Both the position numbers and the translations under genes were made by a program. Of a DNA stretch of 37,275 nt, positions 24,373 through 32,819 are shown piece by piece (within the stretch, counting starts at the first letter, position 1; each line of letters opens with the position of its first letter). The DNA is from Acidimicrobiaceae bacterium (GTDB lineage: Bacteria; Actinomycetota; Acidimicrobiia; Acidimicrobiales; MedAcidi-G1). The notes below the pieces were generated by a model. It ran no database searches, was not told the DNA's origin, and saw nothing but the letters and a program-made list of their open reading frames with translations. The stretch covers positions 1 through 37,275 of the forward strand of contig PBYV01000008.1 of NCBI GenBank assembly GCA_002729765.1. Reading direction: 5' to 3'.

Positions 24373-26171
24373 GTTTCTTTTCTAAACTTAAAAACAGTTC
24401 TCTTGCTGTCAATTCTAAAAATGAAACTAGTGTTGCGCTGGAAATGTCAGAAATAATCTTCTCTTCTTTTATTTCTTACATGCAATCTGTACAAGAAATC
24501 TCTCAAAAAGCAGGTGAACACTTTGCTTCAAAAAAGTGGTCCGTAAATGAAGTCAACGCAAGCGAACGCCTAGGACTTCACCAGATAAAAGTTTTAGAAG
24601 TGGTTTCACAGATGCAGGATTTATTGGATCAGGTAACCGACAAACGTGGAGAATGGCGAAATTGTCGCGACATATACCAACAGCTTGTAGCTAGACGACC
24701 AGACCAAGGGCTCGCTGAGACCTTTTTCAACTCAGTCGCTAGACGTGTTTTTACAACAATAGGAATCGATAACGATGTAGAAATCAGATGGTTCGGCGCG
24801 ACAACAATCTCACGTGGTGAATCTAAAGCCGAGGTATTCAGCACTTGGACACGGCATGGAGATTCAGCTGCGCTAGTTGATTCTCTCCTATCCTCTTATG
24901 AAATAAATGTTGAATGGGAAGACCGTTCACGTGATGCAAAACTCGTAGCTGGCCGTTTAGATGCTTTCCTAATGGATTCATGGAGAGGTCTCAAACTAGA
25001 TGGAATAGACATGCTCAAACCCGTGTTTTACAGAAATCGAGGAGCCTATCTAATTGGAAGAGTTAGATTCTTGAACCGAGTAACACCATTCATTCTTCCA
25101 ATCCTTCATGGACCCAATGGATTAGTTGTAGACACAGTATTACTAACAGAAGATTTAGGTAGTCGACTTTTCGGGTTTACAAGGTCATATTTTTTCGTTG
25201 ACTGGCCCAATCCTTCAGAAGTGGTCGGTTTTCTGAAATCCTTACTTCCAACCAAGTCGTTGCACCAGATCTACACCGCACTCGGTTATCCACAACATGG
25301 TAAAAGCAGCCTTTACCGTTCTTTGTATCGCCACTTGCAAACCTCTAATGACAGATTCGTGAAAGCCCGTGGAACTCCTGGAATGGTTATGGCTGTTTTC
25401 ACTTTGGTTTCTTTTAACGTCGTTTTTAAAATCATCAAAGACCATTTTGACCCTCCGAAGAACACCACGAGGGATGCCGTGAGACGTCGATACGATCTCG
25501 TTTACAGTCGTGACCGAGTTGGCAGAATGGTAGATACACAAGAATTCGAAAACCTCTCTTTTAACCGTGACCGTTTTGACCCAGAGCTCCTTTCAGAACT
25601 ACTAGAAGATGCGAGCGAATCTGTATTCGTAGAAGACGACAAAGTGATCATCAAACATTCTTATACAGAACGTCATGTCTACCCTTTAAATCTTTACCTT
25701 CAAGAGATGTCTCAAGAGAAAGCTGAGGCAGCAGCTATCGACTGGGGTTACGCGATTAAAGACTTAGCGGCTGCAAATGTTTGGCCGGGTGATTTGTTCA
25801 CGAAAAACTTTGGGGTTACACGACATGGAAACGTGGTTTTCTACGACTATGACGAACTTGCACTACTCGAAGAATGCCGATTTCGAAGTATTCCCGACAC
25901 TCAAGACCATGAAGATGAAATGCGCGCTCAACCTTGGTTCGCTGTTCAGGAGGGAGATGCATTTCCTGAACAATTCGAAACATTTATGAGTTTTCCGAAA
26001 ACTGTCCCTATCGAAATTTGGGAAAATTTCAAAGAATCACATAAAGACCTTTTCACAGTTGAATTTTGGCAAAGAGTTCAAAAACAATTAGCCGACGGTG
26101 ATTTGCCGGAATTCTTCCCTTATCCAGAGGATCTCAGATTTAGACATGATTTGAGAGCTTATTCGGTCTAA
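24369..26171 (+). CDS. aceK: isocitrate dehydrogenase kinase/phosphatase (AceK)
   Basis: AceK phosphorylates and dephosphorylates isocitrate dehydrogenase, switching flux between the TCA cycle and the glyoxylate shunt. The C-terminal kinase half is strongly conserved: PGMVMAVFTLVSFNVVFKIIKDHFDPPK (nucleotide-binding region), DRVGRMVDTQEFEN, and the catalytic region PGDLFTKNFGVTRHGNVVFYDYDE. The regulatory N-terminal half also fits (SVARRVFTTIGIDNDVEIRWFG). I propose the TTG at 24369 (600 aa): it overlaps the upstream TGA stop and has GGAAG 8 nt upstream. An ATG at 24444 would give 575 aa, close to E. coli (578). AceK is known chiefly from proteobacteria, so its presence in an actinobacterial context suggests horizontal transfer. 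Neither icd nor aceA is in the window. Confidence 0.92.
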   Translation: MSFFSKLKNSSLAVNSKNETSVALEMSEIIFSSFISYMQSVQEISQKAGEHFASKKWSVNEVNASERLGLHQIKVLEVVSQMQDLLDQVTDKRGEWRNCRDIYQQLVARRPDQGLAETFFNSVARRVFTTIGIDNDVEIRWFGATTISRGESKAEVFSTWTRHGDSAALVDSLLSSYEINVEWEDRSRDAKLVAGRLDAFLMDSWRGLKLDGIDMLKPVFYRNRGAYLIGRVRFLNRVTPFILPILHGPNGLVVDTVLLTEDLGSRLFGFTRSYFFVDWPNPSEVVGFLKSLLPTKSLHQIYTALGYPQHGKSSLYRSLYRHLQTSNDRFVKARGTPGMVMAVFTLVSFNVVFKIIKDHFDPPKNTTRDAVRRRYDLVYSRDRVGRMVDTQEFENLSFNRDRFDPELLSELLEDASESVFVEDDKVIIKHSYTERHVYPLNLYLQEMSQEKAEAAAIDWGYAIKDLAAANVWPGDLFTKNFGVTRHGNVVFYDYDELALLEECRFRSIPDTQDHEDEMRAQPWFAVQEGDAFPEQFETFMSFPKTVPIEIWENFKESHKDLFTVEFWQRVQKQLADGDLPEFFPYPEDLRFRHDLRAYSV

Positions 26172-26174
26172 TGT
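26169..26174 (+). promoter_or_regulatory. -10 hexamer TAATGT for leaderless rpe
   Basis: TAATGT ends 7 nt before the GTG at 26182 and overlaps the aceK stop codon. It would give rpe its own transcript besides read-through from aceK. Confidence 0.4.
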
Positions 26175-26181
26175 CTATGTT

Positions 26182-26853
26182 GTGAAGAGACCAATTGCTA
26201 TTGCCCCATCCGTTTTACCAGCAGATTTTTCGCGCCTAGGCGAGGAATGTATAGCTTTAGAAAAAGCGGGCGTGGACAGAATTCAGTTTGATGTAATGGA
26301 CGGAGTTTTCGTCCCAAATTTAACTTTCGGACCAGATGTCATTAAATCAATCCGACCTCTAGTCAAAGTTCCTTTCGAAGCACACCTAATGGTCGTTGAG
26401 CCAGACAATCTAATCGACCGTTATATAGATGCCGGTTGCGACATAGTTATTGTTCATGCTGAAGCATGTTTACATTTACATAGAACGCTCAATTATATTT
26501 CAGATGCCGGTGCTGTTCCAGGAGTTGCACTCAACCCTCACACTCCACCAGAGCTCATCAATGAAGTAAAAGATCTACTTGGTTTAGCTTTAGTCATGAC
26601 CGTAAACCCAGGTTTCGGAGGTCAAAAATATATTTCATCAATGGAACCAAAAATTAAACGCGTGGCAGAAATGCTCGATGGCCTAGATTGTGATATCGAA
26701 GTTGACGGCGGCATTGGTGTCGAGACAGTTTCCGGCGCAGTTCAAGCTGGTGCAAACGTTTTAGTCTCCGGAAGCGCTCTCTACAAAGACCCTAAAGGTC
26801 TTGAAAATGCTGTAAAAGAATTAAGAAGTAAGGCAGAAGCGTCTCAATCTTGA
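26182..26853 (+). CDS. rpe: ribulose-phosphate 3-epimerase
   Basis: This 223-aa TIM-barrel enzyme interconverts ribulose 5-phosphate and xylulose 5-phosphate in the pentose phosphate pathway. Visible: IAPSVLPADFSRLGEE, the catalytic aspartate in FDVMDGVFVPNLTFG, the metal histidine in EAHLMV, VMTVNPGFGGQKYI, and IEVDGGIGVETV with the second aspartate. Length is normal. The start is GTG, 10 nt after the aceK stop, with no Shine-Dalgarno. Confidence 0.95.
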   Translation: MKRPIAIAPSVLPADFSRLGEECIALEKAGVDRIQFDVMDGVFVPNLTFGPDVIKSIRPLVKVPFEAHLMVVEPDNLIDRYIDAGCDIVIVHAEACLHLHRTLNYISDAGAVPGVALNPHTPPELINEVKDLLGLALVMTVNPGFGGQKYISSMEPKIKRVAEMLDGLDCDIEVDGGIGVETVSGAVQAGANVLVSGSALYKDPKGLENAVKELRSKAEASQS

Positions 26854-26889
26854 CCTTCACAGGCCTCTGTCCCGCTAGCCTGCATAGTA

Positions 26890-27501
26890 ATGAATGAAAT
26901 ATCACCAAACCAAACAACCGAAATGTCAAGCGAAATAGATCGATTAGATTTAAATCGATTTGATGTATTTCAAAGACTCCTAAAAGACCGAATAGTTTTT
27001 TTAGGTACTGCCGTAGATGACGAAGTTGCTAACTTCATTATCGCTCAAATGCTCTTCTTGGAAGCACAAGATCAAGAGAAACCTATTTGGCTGTACATAA
27101 ACTCGCCAGGAGGTTCAGTCACATCCGGCATGGCCATATATGACACTATGCAATTCGTGGAACCTGAAGTGGGAACTATATGCATGGGATTAGGGGCTTC
27201 TATGGGTCAATTCCTACTCTGTGCGGGTGCTAAAGGTAAACGATTCGCCTTGCCACATGCTCGCATCTTGATGCACCAACCTCTAGGTGGTGTGCGCGGT
27301 GATGCAACCGATATAGCTATCCAAGCTGAACAAATGGCTTTCACAAAGCAAATACTTCAACAGCGGATAGCTGAACATACAGGTCAATCAATAGAAACAA
27401 TAGAAACAGACAGTGACCGTGATCGTTGGTTCACAGCTGAAGAAGCCAGCGATTATGGAATCATTGACAAAGTAATCGTCCGACGGGGCGAGATGCACTG
27501 A
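26890..27501 (+). CDS. clpP: ATP-dependent Clp protease proteolytic subunit
   Basis: This 203-aa serine protease subunit forms the barrel used by ClpX/ClpC. The triad is visible: Ser in [11 protein letters not shown] (near residue 104), His in [12 protein letters not shown] (near 129), and Asp in the TDSDRDRWF block (near 178). [18 protein letters not shown] is also typical. The oxyanion region reads GLGASMGQ, close to the actinobacterial ClpP1 type. Actinobacteria usually need two ClpP subunits; no second clpP adjoins this one. tRNA-Leu follows after an 18-nt gap. Confidence 0.95.
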   Translation: MNEISPNQTTEMSSEIDRLDLNRFDVFQRLLKDRIVFLGTAVDDEVANFIIAQMLFLEAQDQEKPIWLYINSPGGSVTSGMAIYDTMQFVEPEVGTICMGLGASMGQFLLCAGAKGKRFALPHARILMHQPLGGVRGDATDIAIQAEQMAFTKQILQQRIAEHTGQSIETIETDSDRDRWFTAEEASDYGIIDKVIVRRGEMH

Positions 27502-27519
27502 CCAACTAATAGCTGGTCT

Positions 27520-27601
27520 GCGGACGTGGCGGAATTGGCAGACGCACCAGCCTTAGGAGCTGGCGCCGCAAGGCGTGGGGGTTCGAGTCCCCCCGTCCGC
27601 A
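27520..27601 (+). tRNA. tRNA-Leu(UAG)
   Basis: This class II tRNA folds fully: acceptor arm GCGGACG with CGTCCGC, discriminator A at 27601, anticodon stem CCAGC/GCTGG with loop CTTAGGA giving anticodon TAG, a long variable arm, and a T arm GGGGG-TTCGAGT-CCCCC. CCA is not encoded. It reads CUN leucine codons. The next gene's possible GTG start lies 1 nt past the tRNA 3' end. Confidence 0.96.
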
Positions 27602-27602
27602 C

Positions 27603-30050
27603 GTGAATAATAAAGGTGACTCAACGTCTAAAATGCAAGGTCTAGAGGATCTAATTGAGGCCGCTCCTACAGTCATGATCCACTTAAAGTCAGATGGCTC
27701 TGCTATTCAAATCAACTCACAATGGTCTGTTTCTACGGGACAATCAAGCGAGTCCGGTCTTGAATTTGGCTGGATGGAAATGTTGGATGAAGAAAGCCGA
27801 GAAGACTTCCTAACTGATTTAAATAATTCCCTAAAGAACGGGTCTTCAATTAGGGGAAGATTGAAACTTCAAAATATTTCCGGACAAACAAGATGGGTAG
27901 ATGTATCAACCATTCCTCTAACAGATTCTTCCAGCACTCCTAAAGGAAGTGTGATGCTGCTCTCAGATATTTCAGAAGAAATGGAAGAAGCAAAAAGAGC
28001 AAAAGAACTAACTCGGGTTCTAGAAGCGAGCCCAGACCTTGTAGCAATACTTGACCCATTAGGTCGAGCGATAACTTGGGCAAATGACGCAATTGCGAGT
28101 CGCCTAAATTTCAAATCCAACGAACAGCTTTTGGACTCTCTAGACAGTTGGTCACAAGCTCAATATGCGACCGTTGCTCTACCCACTGTCAGATCTACTG
28201 GGATTTGGAGAGGAGAGTTACGATTGTCAACTTCTCAAAATCAAATCCTGCCAATTTCTACCCTTTTAGTCGCTCATCGAAACGAAGAAAACCAAATAGA
28301 AGCGATTTCCATGGTTGCTCGAGACCTTTCCGAACTAAAAGCCGCTGAACAGCGAGTGGAAGCTTCTGAAATACGATTAGCTGCACTCGTGGAGCACGCT
28401 TCAGACCTTGTGTGCGTTGCCGACGATGTCGGACGAGTCATCTATGCAAGCCCTGCTGTGGCACGGGTATTGAATCTGAGTGCTTCCGAGTTGGAGGGAA
28501 CACCAGTTTTTGATCTTGTACACCCTGATGACAGGGAAAACCTAATGGGAAAAATGGAAGAAATAGTTAACACACCTGGTATTTCCCCATCACTTGAAGC
28601 TCGTGTGGCGCATGCAGATGGCGGATGGAGACATATGGAAGTTGTAACCACAAACCTTCTTAACAACCCTGCCGTTTCCGGAATTGTTATTAATGCTAGG
28701 GACATTACTGAACGCGTCGAGGTTGCAGCACAACTAGAAGAAAAAGCATTCCATGACGAGTTGACTGGATTACCGAACCGCTCATTATTGCTGGAGCGTC
28801 TAGCCGACGCTTTACATAGAGCTTCTAGACACGATCGGATGGTAGGAGTTTTATTCCTTGACCTCGACCGTTTTAAAGTTGTTAATGATTCCTTAGGTCA
28901 CAGCGTAGGAGATGAACTTCTAAGCGAAACAGCAAGAAGACTCGAACAGACAATCAGACCCGATGACACCGTTGCTCGTCTGGGTGGTGACGAATTTGTG
29001 GTTGTAATAGGAAATATGGTCAGAACTACCGATGCACTCGTCGCCGCAGAAAGAGTGCGCTCTGCGGTCGCTCAACCTGTAACTCTCGGCAACGAATCTA
29101 CTGTAGTCACCACAAGTGTTGGTATAGCGATCGCCTTCGGTGATGAATCGCCAGCTGAACTTTTACAAGATGCCGACACCGCAATGTACAGAGCTAAAGA
29201 AGGTGGCAGAGATAGGGCAGAAATGTTTGATGATCATCTCCGAGCTCAAGCTGTTAGAAGGCACTCCGTGGAACAAACTCTGAGGTCCGCCCTCGAAAAT
29301 AAGAGAATTGAAGTTCATTTTCAGCCTGTAGTCAGAATCTCTGACGGATCCGTAGTGGGAGCTGAAGCTTTAGCTCGTATTCGCACACCGGAGGGTGAGC
29401 TCCTCCAACCCGTGGAATTTATTGACGTGGCTGAAGATAGCGGATTGATAGCAGATCTTGGCAGTCAAGTATTAACGATAGCTTTCCAACGTGTTGCTCG
29501 ATGGAGCAAGGACGCCAACAGACCATTTTCCATGGCTGTAAACGTTTCAGCACGACAATTAGCTGACCCAGCCTTTCCGGGTCTAGTAAGCGAAGCACTA
29601 AAAGCTAATAATTTAGAACCACAACAAGTAGCTCTTGAATTCACCGAAAGTGCTCTTATCGCCGCCAACCCAGTTACCGAACAGGTTCTAGGAGAGCTAA
29701 CAGAACTGGGCATACGTATGGGACTTGATGATTTCGGAACCGGTTTCTCTTCGATGACTTATCTGAAAAGGTTCCCAATAAACTTTTTGAAGATTGATCG
29801 GACTTTTGTTGCTGGTCTTGACAGCAACGATGATGACACTGCCATTGTTACTGGCACTGTCGCTCTTGCACATAGTCTGGGTCTTCAGGTCGTAGCTGAG
29901 GGAGTTGAAACAGAGCCACAGTTACAACAGTTGCAAAAACTTCAATGTGATTTAGCTCAAGGTTTTCATTTTTCAGAGCCTGTAACTGATGCTGAATTCG
30001 ACAGGTTCTTAAATCATTCTTGGAGCCCGAACCCTATTTCCAGTAACTAA
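27603..30050 (+). CDS. PAS-GGDEF-EAL cyclic-di-GMP turnover protein
   Basis: This 815-aa cytoplasmic signalling protein has no membrane segment. Domains in order: PAS-like (about 12-120), PAS-like (about 135-245), PAS (about 255-375, with ending TERVEVAAQLEEKA), GGDEF (about 385-545) and EAL (about 555-800). The diguanylate cyclase site is intact (ARLGGDEFVVV), and RPDD five residues upstream is a product-inhibition I-site. The phosphodiesterase has EALARI, EFTESAL, DDFGTGFSSM and KIDRTFV, so both activities could be active. Start uncertain: the GTG at 27603 touches the tRNA, while an ATG at 27633 is an alternative with AAAGGTG too far upstream (14 nt). The gene may depend on processing of a tRNA-mRNA transcript. 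The convergent rdgB stop is 4 nt away. Confidence 0.92.
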   Translation: MNNKGDSTSKMQGLEDLIEAAPTVMIHLKSDGSAIQINSQWSVSTGQSSESGLEFGWMEMLDEESREDFLTDLNNSLKNGSSIRGRLKLQNISGQTRWVDVSTIPLTDSSSTPKGSVMLLSDISEEMEEAKRAKELTRVLEASPDLVAILDPLGRAITWANDAIASRLNFKSNEQLLDSLDSWSQAQYATVALPTVRSTGIWRGELRLSTSQNQILPISTLLVAHRNEENQIEAISMVARDLSELKAAEQRVEASEIRLAALVEHASDLVCVADDVGRVIYASPAVARVLNLSASELEGTPVFDLVHPDDRENLMGKMEEIVNTPGISPSLEARVAHADGGWRHMEVVTTNLLNNPAVSGIVINARDITERVEVAAQLEEKAFHDELTGLPNRSLLLERLADALHRASRHDRMVGVLFLDLDRFKVVNDSLGHSVGDELLSETARRLEQTIRPDDTVARLGGDEFVVVIGNMVRTTDALVAAERVRSAVAQPVTLGNESTVVTTSVGIAIAFGDESPAELLQDADTAMYRAKEGGRDRAEMFDDHLRAQAVRRHSVEQTLRSALENKRIEVHFQPVVRISDGSVVGAEALARIRTPEGELLQPVEFIDVAEDSGLIADLGSQVLTIAFQRVARWSKDANRPFSMAVNVSARQLADPAFPGLVSEALKANNLEPQQVALEFTESALIAANPVTEQVLGELTELGIRMGLDDFGTGFSSMTYLKRFPINFLKIDRTFVAGLDSNDDDTAIVTGTVALAHSLGLQVVAEGVETEPQLQQLQKLQCDLAQGFHFSEPVTDAEFDRFLNHSWSPNPISSN

Positions 30051-30054
30051 TTTT

Positions 30055-30642
30055 TTAGTTTTCACCCAATATGTAACCAAGGTTACGAAATGCTCGTCCT
30101 CTATGAGAAAACCTGTGTTTCTCTTCACCCATCTGAGCGAAAGTGGATCCATCACCTTCTGCGGGAACAAATATTGGATCGTAACCAAACCCTTCCTCTC
30201 CTGAAGGGTTTTGGGCGATGTGTCCTTCTACAGTGCCGTTCGCTATTAATTCTCTTCCATCTGGATAGCGAACAATAGCTACAGTTTTGAACCTCGCTGT
30301 TCTTTGTCCCATTTGAACTCCATCAAGGTCGGTAAGAACTTTTTCTACGTTCTGTTGATATGTAGCATCATCACCTGCGAAACGTGCTGAATGTACTCCA
30401 GGCGCACCATCTAACGCGTCTATCTCAAGTCCTGTGTCATCCGCTACTGAAGGTTTTCCGGCAAATTCACATACTGCCACGGCCTTTAGTCTTGCGTTGT
30501 CTTCTAAATCGTCACCATCTTCAATTACGTCTGGCATGCCTTCCGGTCTAGGAATTAAAACCGCTAAACCTTCCAAAACAATTGCTATCTCAGCTACCTT
30601 GTCGGGGTTAGCACTTGCTATTACCAATTTCGGAATAGGCAT
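30055..30642 (-). CDS. rdgB: XTP/dITP diphosphatase (RdgB/HAM1)
   Basis: This enzyme cleanses the nucleotide pool by hydrolysing dITP, XTP and ITP to monophosphates. Visible: IASANPDKVAEI at the N-terminus, SVADDTGLEIDALDGAPGVHSARFAG in the middle with the metal aspartate, and EGFGYDPIFVP plus FSHRGRAFRNL near the C-terminus. I start at the ATG at 30642 (195 aa), which overlaps the rph stop (TGATG), a coupled arrangement; a TTG three bases earlier is less likely. rph-rdgB adjacency is common in bacteria. Confidence 0.96.
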   Translation of the reverse strand: MPIPKLVIASANPDKVAEIAIVLEGLAVLIPRPEGMPDVIEDGDDLEDNARLKAVAVCEFAGKPSVADDTGLEIDALDGAPGVHSARFAGDDATYQQNVEKVLTDLDGVQMGQRTARFKTVAIVRYPDGRELIANGTVEGHIAQNPSGEEGFGYDPIFVPAEGDGSTFAQMGEEKHRFSHRGRAFRNLGYILGEN

Positions 30643-31364
30643 CAATTGGAACGATCAACTGGTGGGGAAGATAATAGATTTCGTTGAGCTTCAGTTATCT
30701 CTTTGATTCCTATTTCAGCCGCATCTAGCATTTCTTCCAAACTTTTTCTCTCGAATGGTCCGTCTTCAGCTGTCCCTTGCACCTCTACAAACTTGCCAGA
30801 ACTTGTCATGACGACATTCAAGTCAACTTCTGCTGTTGAATCTTCAACATATGGGAGATCCAAACAAACTTCTCCATCAACCACGCCTACTGAAACAGCT
30901 GCTAGTTCTTCTGTAATAGGGTGCTCTGCCATTTGACCTGCGGAGATCATTCGCGTGAACGCATCATGCAATGCAATAAATCCTCCGCATATGGAAGCTG
31001 TTCGCGTTCCTCCATCAGCCTGAATAACATCACAATCGACTGTTACTTGACGTTCAGGTATAGCTGATAGGTCAACTGCTGCTCTTAAAGAACGGCCAAT
31101 TAACCTTTGAATTTCTTGACTTCTACCTGAATTTTTTCTTCTAACTCTTTCAGGGCTTGAGCCTGGCAACATTGAATATTCTGCTGTCACCCAGCCTTTG
31201 CCTGTGTCTCTAAGCCAACGTGGTACTTCTTCATCAACAGAAGCTGTGCAAAGCACCCTTGTCTTACCGAATGTGACCAAGCATGAGCCGTTAGCCATTT
31301 CGGTAAAATCACGTTCAAACCCAAATGGTCTTAATTCGTTATATTTTCGCCCATCAGCTCTCAC
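30642..31364 (-). CDS. rph: ribonuclease PH
   Basis: This 240-aa phosphorolytic 3'-to-5' exonuclease trims tRNA precursors. Visible: MRADGRKYNELRPFGFERDFTEMANGSCLVTFGKTRVLCTAS, GWVTAEYSMLPGSSPERVRRKN (with RxxR), VDCDVIQADGGTRTASICGG and the metal-site DLPYVEDSTAEVDLNVVMTSSG. The start is GTG, with a perfect AGGAGG ribosome-binding site 4 nt upstream. It is divergent from smpB. Confidence 0.96.
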   Translation of the reverse strand: MRADGRKYNELRPFGFERDFTEMANGSCLVTFGKTRVLCTASVDEEVPRWLRDTGKGWVTAEYSMLPGSSPERVRRKNSGRSQEIQRLIGRSLRAAVDLSAIPERQVTVDCDVIQADGGTRTASICGGFIALHDAFTRMISAGQMAEHPITEELAAVSVGVVDGEVCLDLPYVEDSTAEVDLNVVMTSSGKFVEVQGTAEDGPFERKSLEEMLDAAEIGIKEITEAQRNLLSSPPVDRSN

Positions 31365-31438
31365 AAGGCCTCCTAATTGAAATAATTATCCTTCCTTTTA
31401 GGGTAACCGCACTTCCCTGTCTACTACGCTCATGTTCT

Positions 31439-31921
31439 GTGGTTGATTTAAATGATAAGACTGTCGCTACAAATCGTAAGGCGCGTCATGAGTACGACAT
31501 ACTCGACACTTGGGAAGCAGGCCTTGTACTTCAAGGTAGCGAAGTTAAGTCTTTAAGGGAATCTAAAGTTCAAATAGCCGAATCGTATGTTCGCTCAGAG
31601 GGTTCAGAGTTGTGGCTTATAGGACTTCATATAAATCCTTATTCTAAAACTGGCAACCTAGCGACTGGGCACGAACCAGATCAACCTAGAAAACTTCTTA
31701 TGCACCGGAAAGAAATTAATCAGATTATTGATCGGATTGACAGAGACGGTTTGACAGTTATTCCTTTGAAACTCTATTTCTCTAAAGGTCGTGCAAAAAT
31801 CGAAATCGCTCTTGCGCGTGGGCGCCGACTTCATGATAAAAGACAGGCGATTGCTAAACGTGAATCACAAAGAGAAACTGAGCGATCTTTAGTGAGGAAC
31901 CAAAAAAATAGAAACCAATAG
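31439..31921 (+). CDS. smpB: SsrA-binding protein SmpB
   Basis: This 160-aa RNA-binding protein delivers tmRNA to stalled ribosomes. Visible: NRKARHEYDILDTWEAGLVLQGSEVKSLRE (RNA-binding face), LHINPYSK, RKLLMHRKEI, and the basic tail GRRLHDKRQAIAKRESQRETER with the KR motif that occupies the mRNA channel. The frame is open back to 31325, but that part lies inside rph. I start at the GTG at 31439, where family homology begins; TACGCT lies 8 nt upstream and there is no Shine-Dalgarno. tmRNA follows 102 nt later, the classical pairing. Confidence 0.93.
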   Translation: MVDLNDKTVATNRKARHEYDILDTWEAGLVLQGSEVKSLRESKVQIAESYVRSEGSELWLIGLHINPYSKTGNLATGHEPDQPRKLLMHRKEINQIIDRIDRDGLTVIPLKLYFSKGRAKIEIALARGRRLHDKRQAIAKRESQRETERSLVRNQKNRNQ

Positions 31922-31978
31922 TTATCTGGATAAGTGTCCTTACTCAGAGTTATCATGGTTAAGGCTCATTACGGGCTT

Positions 31979-32007
31979 TTGACAACTTAATAGTGAATAC
32001 GTAATAA
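31979..32007 (+). promoter_or_regulatory. tmRNA promoter (TTGACA-17-TAATAA)
   Basis: A perfect -35 TTGACA (31979-31984) and a -10 TAATAA (32002-32007) are spaced by exactly 17 nt. The expected start near 32014 gives a short 5' extension before the mature tmRNA end at 32023. Confidence 0.78.
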
Positions 32008-32022
32008 ATTATTTTGCCTAAC

Positions 32023-32407
32023 GGGGCTGATCGGTTTCGACGCCGGTGACAGTATCCGTTTTGTGCGACCAGAGTTGCTCAGACTCTTTAAACGGGGCTT
32101 AAAAAGAGACTCCAACACGGATGATCTCGCTCTCGCAGCCTGACCTAGTCAAGTTGTAGAGAGTCATCGCGACCGGTAACGGCACGCGGGGCCGATCCAC
32201 CGCAGCCTGGCAACAGAAGCGGAGGAGACCGCAGGGACAGACCGCTGACGGCGCGAAAGAACGCTGACTTTAGGGAAAGACCTTGAGGCAGGCCTTGTGC
32301 TAACTGATCCGGCAGTGTGACAGCCTAAAGACACAACCACGGGAATGGTCGTATCGCAAGCGGTTACACTCCGACGGACGGGGGTTCGATTCCCCCCAGC
32401 TCCACCA
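32023..32407 (+). ncRNA. ssrA: transfer-messenger RNA (tmRNA)
   Basis: Ends match the tmRNA hallmark: 5' GGGGCTGATCGGTTTCGACG and 3' GGTTCGATTCCCCCCAGCTCCACCA (last 25 bases at 32383-32407). GGGGCTG and CAGCTCC pair with one G-U, and CCA is encoded. Length 385 nt is typical. The tag frame ends in CTCGCTCTCGCAGCCTGA, encoding ...DSNTDDLALAA with stop TGA at 32141-32143. By alignment with the mycobacterial tag (ADSHQRDYALAA) the resume codon would be AGA at 32105, giving RDSNTDDLALAA; most known tags start with alanine. SmpB is encoded directly upstream. Confidence 0.96.
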
Positions 32408-32434
32408 TTTTTAGAAAGCTTGTGTACTCCCCTG

Positions 32435-32728
32435 TTATGAGGCTAACTCTGCACGCAATCTCAGAGCTTCAGCGTAATCACTTACCAGTTGAATCTTTGC
32501 AGTTCCTATATCGACGATTGGAAACAGCCCAGCAAAAATTTGTGAAGCATCATCTGCGTCTACAACAAAAAAGAAATCATGTTCAGGAGGAGCTACCCAA
32601 GCACCTATAACTTCATTTACATTTTCTCTAAGCGAGTCCAAAACCACACCGAAAGTTTTTCCCATTACTTCATCATTCCGAGCAGGGCATGTTGCCTCTG
32701 TGTGATGGTGTGTTACGTGAAATAGCAT
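32435..32728 (-). CDS. DUF3303-like small protein
   Basis: This 97-aa protein begins MLFHVTHHHTEATCPARNDE and has WVAPPEHDFFFVVDADDASQIFAGL, a pattern I recall from DUF3303-type ferredoxin-like (dimeric alpha/beta barrel) proteins; no function is established. The ATG has a strong GGAGG ribosome-binding site 5 nt upstream. It converges on tmRNA (27 nt) and is divergent from the Ddn-like gene. Confidence 0.8.
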   Translation of the reverse strand: MLFHVTHHHTEATCPARNDEVMGKTFGVVLDSLRENVNEVIGAWVAPPEHDFFFVVDADDASQIFAGLFPIVDIGTAKIQLVSDYAEALRLRAELAS

Positions 32729-32807
32729 TTCTACCTCCTAGTCTAATCTTTTCATCATAATTACTTTTAAAACCAGCTCCCTGCTGGACTTTAAAAAATT
32801 TCAAACC

Positions 32808-32813
32808 TAAAGT
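32808..32813 (+). promoter_or_regulatory. -10 hexamer TAAAGT for the leaderless Ddn-like gene
   Basis: TAAAGT ends 6 nt before the ATG at 32820, without a ribosome-binding site. Confidence 0.5.
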
Positions 32814-32819
32814 GCATCC

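Noticed and set aside
28442..28705. Long antisense frames inside GGDEF-EAL, rph, acn and selD
   Set aside because: They are Ser/Pro-rich shadows of strongly supported genes without ribosome-binding sites.
31325..31438. Longer smpB reaching into rph
   Set aside because: The extra residues are antisense to the rph start and do not resemble SmpB.
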